A stretch of DNA of 64,000 bases from DASXRA01 sp963737425 (GCA_963737425.1 CAVTSX010000004.1:284458-348457), one strand, 5' to 3'; shown: positions 9,084 to 17,265, counted from the stretch's first letter. Notes: generated by a model not told the origin, from the letters alone. Made by a program: numbers and translations.

Positions 9084-11249
9084 ATGGCACTATCGCAATC
9101 TGACATCGATGCCCACCAGCCTCTGGCAAGCTCGATCAGCGCCAGTTCGCGGTTGGAGCGGATGTTGTATCCCCGGTCGGTAGCAGTGATCGGCGCATCC
9201 CGCAATCCCGCGAAGCGAGGCTTCCAGGCGATCTCAGCCCTCTTGGAGTCAGGCTACGACCTGCCCATCTATCCAGTGAATCCCGCTGGCGGGACGATTC
9301 TCGGCATCCCCGTGTTCAAGTCCATCCAGAGCGTCCCTGCACCAGTCGATCTTGCCCTCGTTGCAACTCCGGCTGAGCTCGTCCCTGACGTCATTGCCGG
9401 TGCCGCGGCAGCGGGTGTGGCAGGAGCGGTCGTCCTTGCCGTCGGATTCGGCGAGACCGGGCCAGCGGGCCACCTGCTCGAGAAACAAGTACGAGACGTG
9501 GTCGCCAGCACCTCTATTCGAGTCATCGGCCCGAATACGTCCGGCCTTTTCAATACGCACGCGAAGGTGAACCTCGTCGGCGTCGCCAACGTGCCGGTCG
9601 GTCCGATCAGCGTGCTGACCCAGTCCGGCAACATGTTGCTCTCGCTGATCGCGGACATGAAGGCTATGGACGGCCCCGGCTTCGCCACCTATGTCGGCGT
9701 GGGCAATCAAACCGATGTCAGCTACGACGAATTGCTGCTTGCCCTCGCTGACGACGACAGAACAAACGCTGTCGCTGTTCACTGTGAAGGATTCCAGGAC
9801 GGGCGGGCATTTCTCCGCAGTGCGGCCGCCGTCGTCAAGCGCAAGCCGGTCGTTCTTCTCAAGGGTGGTCGATCAGAAGCCGGCCGCCGCTCCGCGTTGT
9901 CGCACACCGGCGCGATCGCCGGCTCAGCCGTCGTCGCCGACGCCGTGCTCCGACAAGCCGGGGTCGAGGTGGCAACTCGATCCGACGAACTCGCGACACT
10001 CACCAGTGTCCTCGCTACCACACCTCTCCCGGTCGGCGATCGGGTCGCGGTGCTGGCGGACGGCGGTGGGCACGCGACGCTCGCGTCTGATGCCCTTACC
10101 GCAGAGGGGCTTCCGCTGGCCACGCTCTCCGATCGGACCCAGGCGCGGCTGCGCCAGCTCTTGGGCACCGCTGCATCGGTCACCAACCCGGTCGACGTCG
10201 CCGGCGCCACGGACCGCGATCCGGCGCTGTTCGGCGACTGCGCGAAGCTGCTGTTCGAGGACGACGAGGTCGACATGGTCTTGGTAGTTGGCCTCTTCGG
10301 CGGATATCAACTGCGCTTCGGCGCCCACCTGGCGAGCGCGGAGGAGACCGCTGCGCATGCCATGAGCGAACATGCCGGCAGCTGCGGCAAACCGCTGCTC
10401 GTCCAGACCTGTTACGCGTCCGAACGCACGGTCCCGCAACAGATTCTGCGGCGCAATGCGGTGCCGATCCTCGCGTCCATCGATGCCGCCGCCCGCTGTT
10501 GCGCCGCGCTCGTCCGGCGGTCGCGCTTCCTCGCGACAGCGGAGAGCCGTAGCTCCTTCACCACGACACCGGCGGCGTCGGCGTCGTCAACGGCCAAGCA
10601 TGCGCTCACCGAACCCGACGCACGTGTGTTGCTCGCCGACGCAGGTATCCCGACCGGCGGGTGGCGACTCGTCACGACCGTCGAGGAGGCGCGCGACGCC
10701 GTTGTCGGCTTCGACGCGCCGTGCGCGCTCAAGATCGTCTCGCCCGACATCGTGCACAAGTCGGATGTCGGCGGCGTGCGCCTCAACGTCACGGTCGACT
10801 CGGCGGGTGAGTCGTTCATCGACCTATTCGCAACAGCACGGAAGAACCAGCCTGACGCGACGATCGATGGCGTTCTCGTCACGCCAATGGCTTACGGCGT
10901 CGAGCTCATCATCGGCGGCGTTCGCGACCAGACGTTCGGTCCGCTGGTTGCTTTCGGCGCTGGCGGGACATTGGTCGAACTGCTCCACGGAGCATCGTTC
11001 CGCGCGGCTCCGCTCACAACTGTCGAGGCACACGAATTGCTCGGCGAGGAGCCAGTAGCCAGACTTCTCGACGGTTATCGCGGCGCGCCGTCCGTCGACC
11101 GGTCGGCGCTGGCCGCACTCCTGGTCACGATCTCGCAATTGATGGCCGACCGACCCGAGATTGTCGAGCTCGACATCAATCCAGTCCTGGCGAGCGGGGA
11201 CACGTTCGTAGCGGCAGACGCGCGGATCGTCGTCAGTAGCGCCGAATAG
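9084..11249 (+). CDS. Acyl-CoA synthetase, NDP-forming (acetate-CoA ligase ADP-forming family)
   Basis: A 721-residue fused enzyme. An N-terminal CoA-binding domain (PRSVAVIGASRNPAKRGF, ~30-125) is followed by succinyl-CoA-ligase-like domains with the phospho-His segment RSALSHTGAIAG (H274). The C-terminal ATP-grasp domain (~500-715) has CALKIVSPDIVHKSDVGGVRLN, LVAFGAGGTLVELL and EIVELDINPV. The family interconverts acyl-CoA plus ADP and Pi with acid plus ATP; some members are protein acetyltransferases, but no GNAT domain is seen here. ATG 9084 is preceded by GAGG. Last gene of the RpiR-led run. Confidence 0.88.
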   Translation: MALSQSDIDAHQPLASSISASSRLERMLYPRSVAVIGASRNPAKRGFQAISALLESGYDLPIYPVNPAGGTILGIPVFKSIQSVPAPVDLALVATPAELVPDVIAGAAAAGVAGAVVLAVGFGETGPAGHLLEKQVRDVVASTSIRVIGPNTSGLFNTHAKVNLVGVANVPVGPISVLTQSGNMLLSLIADMKAMDGPGFATYVGVGNQTDVSYDELLLALADDDRTNAVAVHCEGFQDGRAFLRSAAAVVKRKPVVLLKGGRSEAGRRSALSHTGAIAGSAVVADAVLRQAGVEVATRSDELATLTSVLATTPLPVGDRVAVLADGGGHATLASDALTAEGLPLATLSDRTQARLRQLLGTAASVTNPVDVAGATDRDPALFGDCAKLLFEDDEVDMVLVVGLFGGYQLRFGAHLASAEETAAHAMSEHAGSCGKPLLVQTCYASERTVPQQILRRNAVPILASIDAAARCCAALVRRSRFLATAESRSSFTTTPAASASSTAKHALTEPDARVLLADAGIPTGGWRLVTTVEEARDAVVGFDAPCALKIVSPDIVHKSDVGGVRLNVTVDSAGESFIDLFATARKNQPDATIDGVLVTPMAYGVELIIGGVRDQTFGPLVAFGAGGTLVELLHGASFRAAPLTTVEAHELLGEEPVARLLDGYRGAPSVDRSALAALLVTISQLMADRPEIVELDINPVLASGDTFVAADARIVVSSAE

Positions 11250-11329
11250 GCGCAGAGTGCAGCTACACGTCACGAAGCTGCCCCGAGGTCCCAGTGCCGC
11301 AGCGGCACGTGATCTCGTGGAGGTGAGCA

Positions 11330-11465
11330 CGTGGGGTCAGTGCAGCGTTGTTGTGAGACACGAAGGCCTCCCGGTTGGTGAAGCGGTGCCTGGACAGGTC
11401 CACTTCATAACCGAGAGGCCTTCGCCTGTCTCAACGACAGATCAAGCTCAACCAGGAACAACGCC
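11330..11465 (-). mobile_element. IS481-type 5' relic downstream of copy 2
   Basis: On the minus strand a TGTCGTTGAGACA-like tip leads into an inverted repeat (GAAGGCCTCC arms around about 40 bases) and then the transposase N-terminus VSHNNAALTPRAHL. That N-terminus and leader are characteristic of actinobacterial IS481-family elements. Only the 5' end remains; the frame soon loses similarity. Confidence 0.65.
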
Positions 11466-11479
11466 CCTGCGTATCACAA

Positions 11480-11950
11480 CTAGCTATTGTTGCGAACCCA
11501 CACGTAGCCGCTGCCTATATCACCGTTCTCGGTGCATGGATATACGCGGACCCCGCTACCATAGCCACCATCAGCGTTGAGGCTGGTGTCCTCGTAAAAG
11601 TCGTAGTTGCAGTAGCCCCAATGGCCGGCGCTCAAGTGGTTGGTGCACTTGCCATTACGGTAAATGATCCAATCTCCGGCGCTGTTTCTTAGGTAGTTTT
11701 CCCAGTAGCCTGCCGCCGCCTTACCGTCGGCTTTGGGGTCGTACACCCAGATCTTGTCGCCGGACGGTTCAAAGCACGCCTTGGATGCGTCGATCTCTGC
11801 GCACTGGCCGCTGCTAAACGTCGGCGGCGTGCCGGCCACCGCAGGGTCGTCGACGTAGGCGGATGCTGGGCTCGCGCCCACCAACATCGCAGTGAACATT
11901 GCCGCCGCGCTGACCAACCCCAGCACAGTGGCCCGCCACCTCTTCTTCAT
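11480..11950 (-). CDS. Small secreted Cys-containing protein, array copy 2 (PCTE type)
   Basis: A 156-residue protein from ATG 11950 with AGGAG eight bases upstream. Signal peptide MKKRWRATVLGLVSAAAMFTAML.. ends near ASPASA. The mature part has five cysteines and ends PCTENGDIGSGYVWVRNNS. The frame is open upstream to 12121 and fuses the first residues of an IS481 transposase (VSHDNAALTPR) in frame to this gene. The usual upstream operator region and hairpin found at copies 3-8 have been lost by this fusion. Transcription may therefore come from the relic. Confidence 0.85.
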   Translation of the reverse strand: MKKRWRATVLGLVSAAAMFTAMLVGASPASAYVDDPAVAGTPPTFSSGQCAEIDASKACFEPSGDKIWVYDPKADGKAAAGYWENYLRNSAGDWIIYRNGKCTNHLSAGHWGYCNYDFYEDTSLNADGGYGSGVRVYPCTENGDIGSGYVWVRNNS

Positions 11951-11984
11951 GCCTGCTCTCCTCTCGCTGTTGTGATCGATGGCC

Positions 11985-12118
11985 CACGAGCGCGGTGTCA
12001 GCGCAGCGTTGTCGTGGGACACGAAAGCCTCCGGATTGGTGAAGTGGTTCCTGGATGGCTCCACGTCAGCACCGGAGGCCTTCGCGTGTCTCAAGGGCAG
12101 ATCGAGCTCAACTAGGCC
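11985..12118 (-). mobile_element. IS481-type 5' relic between copies 3 and 2, fused to copy 2
   Basis: It shows the same leader inverted repeat (GAAAGCCTCCGGATTGG / CCGGAGGCCTTCGC) and VSHDNAALTPR start as the other relics. The transposase frame runs directly into the ATCGATCACAACAGCGAG leader of copy 2. The 3' part of the element is therefore deleted, with a junction close to 11985. Confidence 0.65.
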
Positions 12119-12139
12119 CAATGTTTTTGGGCATCACAG

Positions 12140-12616
12140 TTAGCCATTGTTGCGGACCCACGTGTAGCTGGTTATCGGACCGGTCTCGGTGCATGGATAC
12201 ACACGGATTCCGCTGCCCTTGCCGCCGTCGGCGTTGCTGCTGGTGTCCTCGTAGAAATCGTAGTTGCAGTATCCCCAATTGCCCGCGGTCAAGTGGTTGG
12301 TGCACTGGCCATTACGGTAGATGATCCAATCTCCGGCGCTGTCTCTTAGGTAGTTTTCCCAATATCCTGCCGCCGCCTTACCGTCGGCCTTGTGGTCGAG
12401 CACCCAGATCTTGTCGCCGGACGGTTCAAAGCACGCCACGGATGCGTCGATCTCATGGCACTGGGCGCTGTCAAGCTGCGGCGGCGTGCCGGCCGTCGCA
12501 CTTTGGTTGCCGTCGGTGGACGCGGAGGCGGGGCTCGCGCTCGCCAACATCGCGCTGAGCATTGCCGTCGCGCTGGCCAGCCCCAGCACAGCGACCCGCC
12601 ACCTCTTGTTCATCAT
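12140..12616 (-). CDS. Small secreted Cys-containing protein, array copy 3 (PCTE type)
   Basis: A 158-residue protein starting MMNKRWRVAVLGLASATAML, with GAGGAGAGCAAGTAA before ATG 12616. Signal cleavage is predicted after ASPASA; the mature N-terminus STDGNQSATAGTPP resembles copies 6 and 8. It has five cysteines and ends PCTETGPITSYTWVRNNG. Between signal peptide and C-terminus it is nearly identical to copy 2 (GDWIIYRNGQCTNHL, WGYCNYDFYEDTSSNADGG). A CTTG-N4-CAAG site lies 142 bp upstream. Confidence 0.87.
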   Translation of the reverse strand: MMNKRWRVAVLGLASATAMLSAMLASASPASASTDGNQSATAGTPPQLDSAQCHEIDASVACFEPSGDKIWVLDHKADGKAAAGYWENYLRDSAGDWIIYRNGQCTNHLTAGNWGYCNYDFYEDTSSNADGGKGSGIRVYPCTETGPITSYTWVRNNG

Positions 12617-12750
12617 TTACTTGCTCTCCTCTCGCCGTTGTGATTGATGGCATACGAGCCGGCCGTTTTGACCGGCATCTCCTCTCCGAGGTGGGCCACC
12701 TACCGCGACAAGCCTGCCCGGCTCAGCCGTGGTCGACATTTTGTCGCCAA

Positions 12751-12766
12751 TGCTTGATATCAAGTC
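12751..12766. promoter_or_regulatory. CTTG-N4-CAAG site upstream of copy 3
   Basis: TGCTTGATATCAAGTC: core CTTGATATCAAG is a perfect 12-bp palindrome. The centre is 142 bp upstream of the copy 3 start, the same distance as at copies 4, 7 and 8. Confidence 0.55.
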
Positions 12767-12779
12767 GTTTATGCTGACC

Positions 12780-13355
12780 CTAGCGCGTCAAGCGTCAGGC
12801 GACGACTCCGCGATCCCGACCCTGGGCTTGTGGTCCGTGCCGCGGCGGCAGTCCACGGATCGCGCGCTGTTTGAAGCCTTGCTGGCGAGCGGCAACCGAT
12901 GCCCGCCGCTGTCGGGACATTGCCGAGGTTGGTGACGTCGACCTGGATCAGCGCGGCAGAGCGGTCGGGTTCGCAGCGTCGCAGCGGTTCTCGCCGGTGA
13001 CCCGGTCGATCGCGGCCAGGCGGTTGATGCGGCAGTAGACCAGTGGCGCATGCACGGTCGAGGCCGGCAGCGGGCGCCGGTCGGCGATCGGCACTGGTTC
13101 GGCCGGCGCCGCGACCGCGGACCCACGATCTGTCGAACCACCGGCTCGGCGTTTCTTGCCGGGCTCCTGTAAATATCTTCGCGGCCGCCGAGTACGTCCA
13201 GGAGTTCGCGGCAACGAGTTGGGCATGTCGCAGCCGAGCACGCGGTGCCAGTGCAGCGCTGTCGTGGGACGCGGAAGGCCTCCGGGTTGGTGAAGTGGTT
13301 CCTAGACGGCTCCACGTCACTACCGGAGGCCTTCGCGTGTCTCAAGGGCAGATCG
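12780..13355 (-). mobile_element. Long IS481-type relic after copy 4
   Basis: The most complete of the relics inside the array. From the leader inverted repeat at about 13350 the transposase reads SHDSAALAPRARLRHAQLVAANSWTYSAAAKIF, then after frameshifts and deletions shows IQVDVTNLGNVPTAAG near 12940. This corresponds to the conserved HVDVKKLGxIPDGGG region of IS481 transposases. It is clearly non-functional. Confidence 0.7.
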
Positions 13356-13390
13356 AGCTCAACCAGGAACAACGCCCCTGGGCACCGCAG

Positions 13391-13870
13391 CTAGCCGATG
13401 TTGCGAACCCACGCGTAAGTATCTGGGTCGACCTCGCCGGGCTCGGTCAATGGATACACACGGATCCCGCTGCCATAGCCGTCGTAGGGGTTGTGAGTGG
13501 TGTCCTCGTAGAAGTCGTAGTTGCAGTAGCCCCAATGACCGGCGCCCAAGTGGTTAATGCACTCGCCAGTACGGTAGGCGACCCAATTGCCAGCGCTGTC
13601 TTTCAGGTAATTGCTCCAATATCCTGCCGCCGCGAGACCATCGGCGTCGAAGTCATACACCCAGATCTTGTCGCCGGACGTTTGAAAGCACACCTCGGCG
13701 GCGTGGATCTGTGAGCAATCGTCGTTGCCGGTAATCAGCGGTGGCCCACCGGCCACTGCAGTGTCGCCGGTGGACGCGGAGGCGGGGTTCGCACCCACGA
13801 ACCCCGCGCTTAGCACTGCCGCCGCGCTGACCAGTCCCAGCACAGCGGCCCGCCACCTCTTCCTTATCAT
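13391..13870 (-). CDS. Small secreted protein, array copy 4 (PLTE type)
   Basis: A 159-residue protein beginning MIRKRWRAAVLGLVSAAAVLSAGF, secreted after ANPASA. In this subtype the C-terminal PCTE becomes PLTEPGEVDPDTYAWVRNIG, leaving four cysteines. The body carries subtype marks shared with copies 5 and 6: YWSNYL or YWQNYL, YRTGECINHLGAGHWGYCNYDFYEDTTHNPYDGYGSG. Copy 5 is its closest relative by eye. The 5' leader holds the GCCGGCC-GCTT-GGCCGGC hairpin and AGGAGAGCAGGTAA ribosome-binding region. Confidence 0.87.
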   Translation of the reverse strand: MIRKRWRAAVLGLVSAAAVLSAGFVGANPASASTGDTAVAGGPPLITGNDDCSQIHAAEVCFQTSGDKIWVYDFDADGLAAAGYWSNYLKDSAGNWVAYRTGECINHLGAGHWGYCNYDFYEDTTHNPYDGYGSGIRVYPLTEPGEVDPDTYAWVRNIG

Positions 13871-13912
13871 TTACCTGCTCTCCTCTCACCGCTGTGATCG
13901 ATTGGCACCCGA

Positions 13913-13930
13913 GCCGGCCGCTTGGCCGGC
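13913..13930 (-). promoter_or_regulatory. 5' leader hairpin of copy 4
   Basis: GCCGGCC and GGCCGGC form a perfect 7-bp stem with a four-base loop, about 45-60 bases upstream of the start. It is conserved at the same place in copies 5, 6 and 8. Confidence 0.5.
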
Positions 13931-14004
13931 ATCTCTTCTCCGAGGCGGGCCACATACCGCGATAAGCTCGCCCGGCACGGCTGCATCCATCAGATTGTCC
14001 TCAA

Positions 14005-14020
14005 TGCTTGGGTACATCGC
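14005..14020. promoter_or_regulatory. Degenerate CTTG-N4-CAAG half-site upstream of copy 4
   Basis: One arm, AATGCTTG, is intact and the other is CATCGC. It lies 142 bp upstream of the copy 4 start and is followed by TACATCGCAGA, which also occurs in the still more decayed region upstream of copy 6. Confidence 0.35.
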
Positions 14021-14024
14021 AGAC

Positions 14025-14140
14025 GCGCACGCGGCCTCATCGTAAGCTGTCGAAGGTCTCCAGGTTGGTGAAGCGGCGCCCAGACGGCTCCACGTCACGA
14101 CCGAGAGGTCTTCGCTTTGTCTCGACGAGAGATTGAGCTC
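14025..14140 (-). mobile_element. Short IS481-type 5' relic after copy 5
   Basis: Only the tip (CGTCGAGACAAAG), the leader inverted repeat (now GAAGACCTCTCGG / CCTGGAGACCTTC) and a few transposase codons survive. This is the short-spacer form, alternating with long relics along the array. Confidence 0.55.
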
Positions 14141-14170
14141 AACCAGGAACAACGTCCCTGGCCATCACAG

Positions 14171-14650
14171 CTAGCCGATGTTGCGAACCCACGCGTAAGT
14201 GCCTGGGTCGACCTCGCCGGGCTCGGTCAATGGATACACATTGACCCCGCTGCCATAGCCGTCGTAGGGGTTGTGAGTGGTGTCCTCGTAGAAATCGTAG
14301 TTGCAATAGCCCCAATGACCGGCGCCCAAGTGGTTAACGCACTCGCCAGTACGGTAGCCGACCCAATTACCAGCGCTGTCTCTCAGGTAATTGCTCCAAT
14401 ATCCCGCCGCCGCGAGACCGTCGGCGCTGAAGTCATACACCCAGATCTTGTCGCCGGACGTTTGAAAGCACGCTATGGATGAGGCGGTCTCTGCGCACCC
14501 GTCGCTGTCGTTAAACGTCGGCGGCCCACCGGCCACTGCAGTGTCGCCGGTGGACGCGGAGGCAGGGCTCGCGCCCACCAACCCCGCACTGAGCATTGCC
14601 GCCACGCTGACCAGTCCCAGCACAGCGGCCCGCCACCTCTTGCTCATCAT
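14171..14650 (-). CDS. Small secreted protein, array copy 5 (PLTE type)
   Basis: A 159-residue protein from ATG 14650 (MMSKRWRAAVLGLVSVAAML). The frame is open upstream to 14746 but that part is the conserved leader. Four cysteines; the C-terminus PLTEPGEVDPGTYAWVRNIG differs from copy 4 at one position. The main divergence from copy 4 is just after the signal peptide (GPPTFNDSDGCAETASSIACFQ), the most variable stretch in the family. The leader hairpin and a CTTGATATCAAG site are intact. Confidence 0.87.
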   Translation of the reverse strand: MMSKRWRAAVLGLVSVAAMLSAGLVGASPASASTGDTAVAGGPPTFNDSDGCAETASSIACFQTSGDKIWVYDFSADGLAAAGYWSNYLRDSAGNWVGYRTGECVNHLGAGHWGYCNYDFYEDTTHNPYDGYGSGVNVYPLTEPGEVDPGTYAWVRNIG

Positions 14651-14693
14651 TGCCTGCTGTCTCCTCTCGCCGTTGTGATCGATTGGCACCCGA

Positions 14694-14711
14694 GCCGGCC
14701 GCTTGGCCGGC
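14694..14711 (-). promoter_or_regulatory. 5' leader hairpin of copy 5
   Basis: The same 7-bp stem and GCTT/AAGC loop as in copy 4, 44-61 bases upstream of the start codon. Confidence 0.5.
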
Positions 14712-14779
14712 ATCTCTTCTCCGAGGCGAGCCACATACCGCGACAAGCCCGCTAGAACTGTATCAACATTTGTTTCGAA

Positions 14780-14795
14780 TGCTTGATATCAAGTA
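14780..14795. promoter_or_regulatory. CTTG-N4-CAAG site upstream of copy 5
   Basis: TGCTTGATATCAAGTA, with the same core as the copy 3 site. The centre is about 138 bp upstream of the start. Confidence 0.55.
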
Positions 14796-14824
14796 GTTTG
14801 GGTCGACTCTAGCGCGTCAAGCAC

Positions 14825-15090
14825 CAACTGACGACCCCGTACCCGGGCCGCAACAGCGGATCCTCGCCGCCGAAGGTGCCGGCGTAGGTCTCGCCGCGAA
14901 ACCACGGGCCCGTCTTCAGAGACGACAGCGATCAGCGCTGGGAGCCGCCAGGCAGTACCTGGTAGCGTCGTCGATCACAGTGCAGATCCGCCAACTCCCG
15001 CCAGCGCTGGTTTCGAACTCGCTGAAGTCGGTCTGCCAGACCCGATTCCGCTGCCGCGATCAGCCGTGCTTCTCGCTTACTGGCGCTGAG
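14825..15090 (-). pseudogene. DDE-integrase transposase fragment
   Basis: On the minus strand a reading frame gives RNRVWQTDFSEFETSAGG then SWRICTVIDDATRYCLAAPSADRCRL before a stop. This is the start of an rve-type DDE catalytic core (WQTDFSEF carries the first Asp, VIDDATRY follows). It differs from the IS481 relics around it, so a second kind of element entered this spacer. Only the fragment remains. Confidence 0.65.
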
Positions 15091-15234
15091 GTTACGGCGC
15101 CTTCTCGTCCGGGCTGATGGGTTCGGGGTGCAAGTCTACGGCGCTAGTTCGTCAGTGCCCATACTGTGCCACGGTGGCTTGCCGGTGCCGCGCGGCGCAC
15201 CCGCCACACTCGCGCCAGCCCAGCTTGCCCTGCC

Positions 15235-15350
15235 AGCCGGGCCCGTAGGACACGAACGGCCTCCAGGTTGGTGAAGTAGGTCCTAGATGGCTCCACGTCC
15301 CACCGGAGGCCTTCGCCCGCCTCAACGACAGATCGAGCTCAACCAAGGAA
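15235..15350 (-). mobile_element. IS481-type 5' relic after copy 6
   Basis: Tip TGTCGTTGAGGCGG, leader arms GAAGGCCTCCGGTGG / CCTGGAGGCC and a decayed start (RVLRARLAG). Together with the DDE fragment it fills the long spacer between copies 6 and 5. Confidence 0.55.
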
Positions 15351-15371
15351 CAACGTCCCAGGGCATCGCAG

Positions 15372-15857
15372 CTAGGCGTCGTTGCGATCCCACACGTAAT
15401 TGTCTGGGTCGATCGCGTCGGGCTCGGTCAATGGATACAGACGGACCCCGCTGCCGTAGCCGTCGTAGGGGTTGTGAGTGGTGTCCTCGTAGAAATCGTA
15501 GTTGCAATAGCCCCAATGACCGGCGCCCAAGTGGTTAATGCACTCGCCAGTACGGTAGGCGACCCAATTACCAGCGCTGTCTTTCAGGTAATTTTGCCAA
15601 TAGGCTGCCGCCGCCTTACCGTCGGCGAGGGTTGCGTCGAACACCCAGATCTTGTCGCCGTACGGTTCAAAGCACACCTCGCTTCCGGCGACCACTGCGC
15701 ACGTGCCGTTGCCGAACGACGGCGGCGAGCCGGCCTTCGCACTTTGATCGCCGTCGGTGGACGCGGATGCCGGGCTCGCGCCCGCCAACATCGCACTGAG
15801 CATTGCCGTCGCGCTGACCAGCCCCAGCACAGTGGCCCGCCACCTCTTCTTGATCAT
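15372..15857 (-). CDS. Small secreted protein, array copy 6 (PLTE type, mosaic)
   Basis: A 161-residue protein from ATG 15857 (MIKKRWRATVLGLVSATAML). The N-terminal half looks like copies 3 and 8 (STDGDQSAKAGSPPSFGNGTC, EPYGDKIWVFDATLADGKAAAAYWQNYL). The C-terminal half is copy 4/5 type (YRTGECINHLGAGHWGYC, PLTEPDAIDPDNYVWDRNDA). This mosaic structure suggests gene conversion between neighbours. Four cysteines. The leader hairpin is intact; the operator region upstream is decayed. Confidence 0.87.
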   Translation of the reverse strand: MIKKRWRATVLGLVSATAMLSAMLAGASPASASTDGDQSAKAGSPPSFGNGTCAVVAGSEVCFEPYGDKIWVFDATLADGKAAAAYWQNYLKDSAGNWVAYRTGECINHLGAGHWGYCNYDFYEDTTHNPYDGYGSGVRLYPLTEPDAIDPDNYVWDRNDA

Positions 15858-15898
15858 TACTTGCTCTCCTCTCACTGTTGTGATCGATTGGCACACGA

Positions 15899-15916
15899 GC
15901 CGGCCGCTTGGCCGGC
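15899..15916 (-). promoter_or_regulatory. 5' leader hairpin of copy 6
   Basis: A perfect GCCGGCC / GGCCGGC stem at the conserved position, 42-59 bases upstream of the start. Confidence 0.5.
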
Positions 15917-16019
15917 ATCCCTTCTCCGAGGCGGGCCACATACCGCGACAAGGCCGCCCGGCACGGCTGGGTCAACGTTCTGTCTTCAGCGCTGTACATC
16001 GCAGATGCGCTCGCGCGGC

Positions 16020-16130
16020 CTCAGCGCAAACTGTCGTGGGACACGAGGGCCTCCAGGTTGGTAAAGCGGTGCCTAATCGGCTCCACGTCCTAGCCGGAGG
16101 CCTTCGCCTTGTCTCAACGACAGATCGAGC
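16020..16130 (-). mobile_element. Short IS481-type 5' relic after copy 7
   Basis: Tip TCGTTGAGACAAGG, leader arms GAAGGCCTCCGGC / CCTGGAGGCCCTCGTG, then VSHDSLR and a stop. The same truncated form as the relics after copies 3 and 5. Confidence 0.55.
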
Positions 16131-16161
16131 TAAACCAGGAACTACGTCCCGGGCATCGCAG

Positions 16162-16635
16162 CTAGCCGTCGTTGCGAACCCACGCGTAGACGTCGCCTAT
16201 CGCACCGTTCTCGGTGCATGGATACACGCGGACTCCGCTACCCTTGCCACCATCGGCGTTGAGGCTGGTGTCCTCGTAAAAGTCATAGTTGCAATAGCCC
16301 CAACTGCCGGCGCCCAAGTGGTTGGTGCACTTGCCATAACGGTAGTAGAGCCATTGTCCAGCGCTGTTCTTTAGGTAATTTTCCCAATATCCGGCCGCCG
16401 CGGCGCCGTCGGCCTTGGCGTCGTACACCCAGATCTTGTCGCCGGACGGTTCAAAGCACGCCACGGATGCGTCGATCTCTGCACACTGGCCGCTGCTAAA
16501 CGCCGGCGGCGAGCCGGCCACCGCGGCGTCGCCGGTGGACGCGGAGGCAGGGCTCGCGCCCACCAACATCGCACTGAGCATTGCCGCCGCACTGACCAGC
16601 CCCAGCACAGCGACCCGCCACCTCTTGCTCATCAT
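16162..16635 (-). CDS. Small secreted protein, array copy 7 (PCTE type)
   Basis: A 157-residue protein from ATG 16635 (MMSKRWRVAVLGLVSAAAML). Five cysteines; close to copy 2 in the mature N-terminal region (PPAFSSGQCAEIDASVACFEPSGDKIW) and at the end (PCTENGAIGDVYAWVRNDG). One local difference is GQWLYYRYGKC in place of GDWIIYRNGKC, and SWGYC in place of HWGYC. The leader hairpin carries one change (GCCGACC) and the operator is imperfect (TGCTTG-AACA-CGAGTG). Confidence 0.87.
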   Translation of the reverse strand: MMSKRWRVAVLGLVSAAAMLSAMLVGASPASASTGDAAVAGSPPAFSSGQCAEIDASVACFEPSGDKIWVYDAKADGAAAAGYWENYLKNSAGQWLYYRYGKCTNHLGAGSWGYCNYDFYEDTSLNADGGKGSGVRVYPCTENGAIGDVYAWVRNDG

Positions 16636-16768
16636 TACCTGCTCTCCTCTCACCGTTGCGATCGATCGCACACGAGCCGACCGCTTGGCCGGCATCCCTT
16701 TCTTCTCCGAGGCGGGCCGCCTAGCGACAAGCCCGCTCGGCACAGCTGCGTCCAATATTTGGTATCAC

Positions 16769-16784
16769 TGCTTGAACACGAGTG
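16769..16784. promoter_or_regulatory. Imperfect CTTG-N4-CAAG site upstream of copy 7
   Basis: TGCTTGAACACGAGTG: one intact arm and one with a single change in the CAAG core. The centre is 142 bp upstream of the start, which supports homology with the other array sites. Confidence 0.4.
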
Positions 16785-16799
16785 AGCCGTGCTCTAGCT

Positions 16800-17265
16800 A
16801 GCTCGTGAAGGGCCGGCTGATTCTTGAGGTCTTGCTGGCGAGAGACAACCGATGCCCGCCGCCGTCGGGAATATTGCCGAACTTTGTGACGTCGACCTGG
16901 ATGATCAGCACGGCGGGTTGATCGGGTTCGTAGGGGTCGCAGCGGCTCTCCGGTGATCCGGTCAATCGCGGCCAAGCGGTTGCTGCGGCAGCGGACCGGT
17001 GCCGCCACCCCGGACCCACGATCTGTCGAACCATCGGCTCGGCCCACTCGCCGCCCGTGCGCGGGGCGGCCGTGAATATCTTCGCCGCCGCCGAGTACGT
17101 CCAGGTGTTCTCGGCACCGAGTTGGGCATATCGCGGATGAGCACGTGGTTTCAGGGCGGCGTTGTCGTGGGACGTGAAGGCCTCCGGGTTGGTGAAGCGG
17201 TGCCTGGAGGGCTCCACGTCACAACCGGAGGCCTTCGCCTGTGTCAACGACAGATCGAGCTCAAC
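16800..17265 (-). mobile_element. Long IS481-type relic after copy 8
   Basis: From the tip TGTCGTTGACACA at about 17255 the transposase frame reads SHDNAALKPRAHPRYAQLGAENTWTYSAAAKIFTAAPRT. After a deletion it continues to IQVDVTKFGNIPDGGGHRL near 16880. Most of the catalytic core is missing. This long spacer matches those after copies 4 and 6 in position. Confidence 0.7.

Noticed and set aside
12108..12324. Short frames overlapping copies 2 and 3 in other frames
   Set aside because: They have no signal peptide or ribosome-binding site and mirror the conserved core of the secreted protein.
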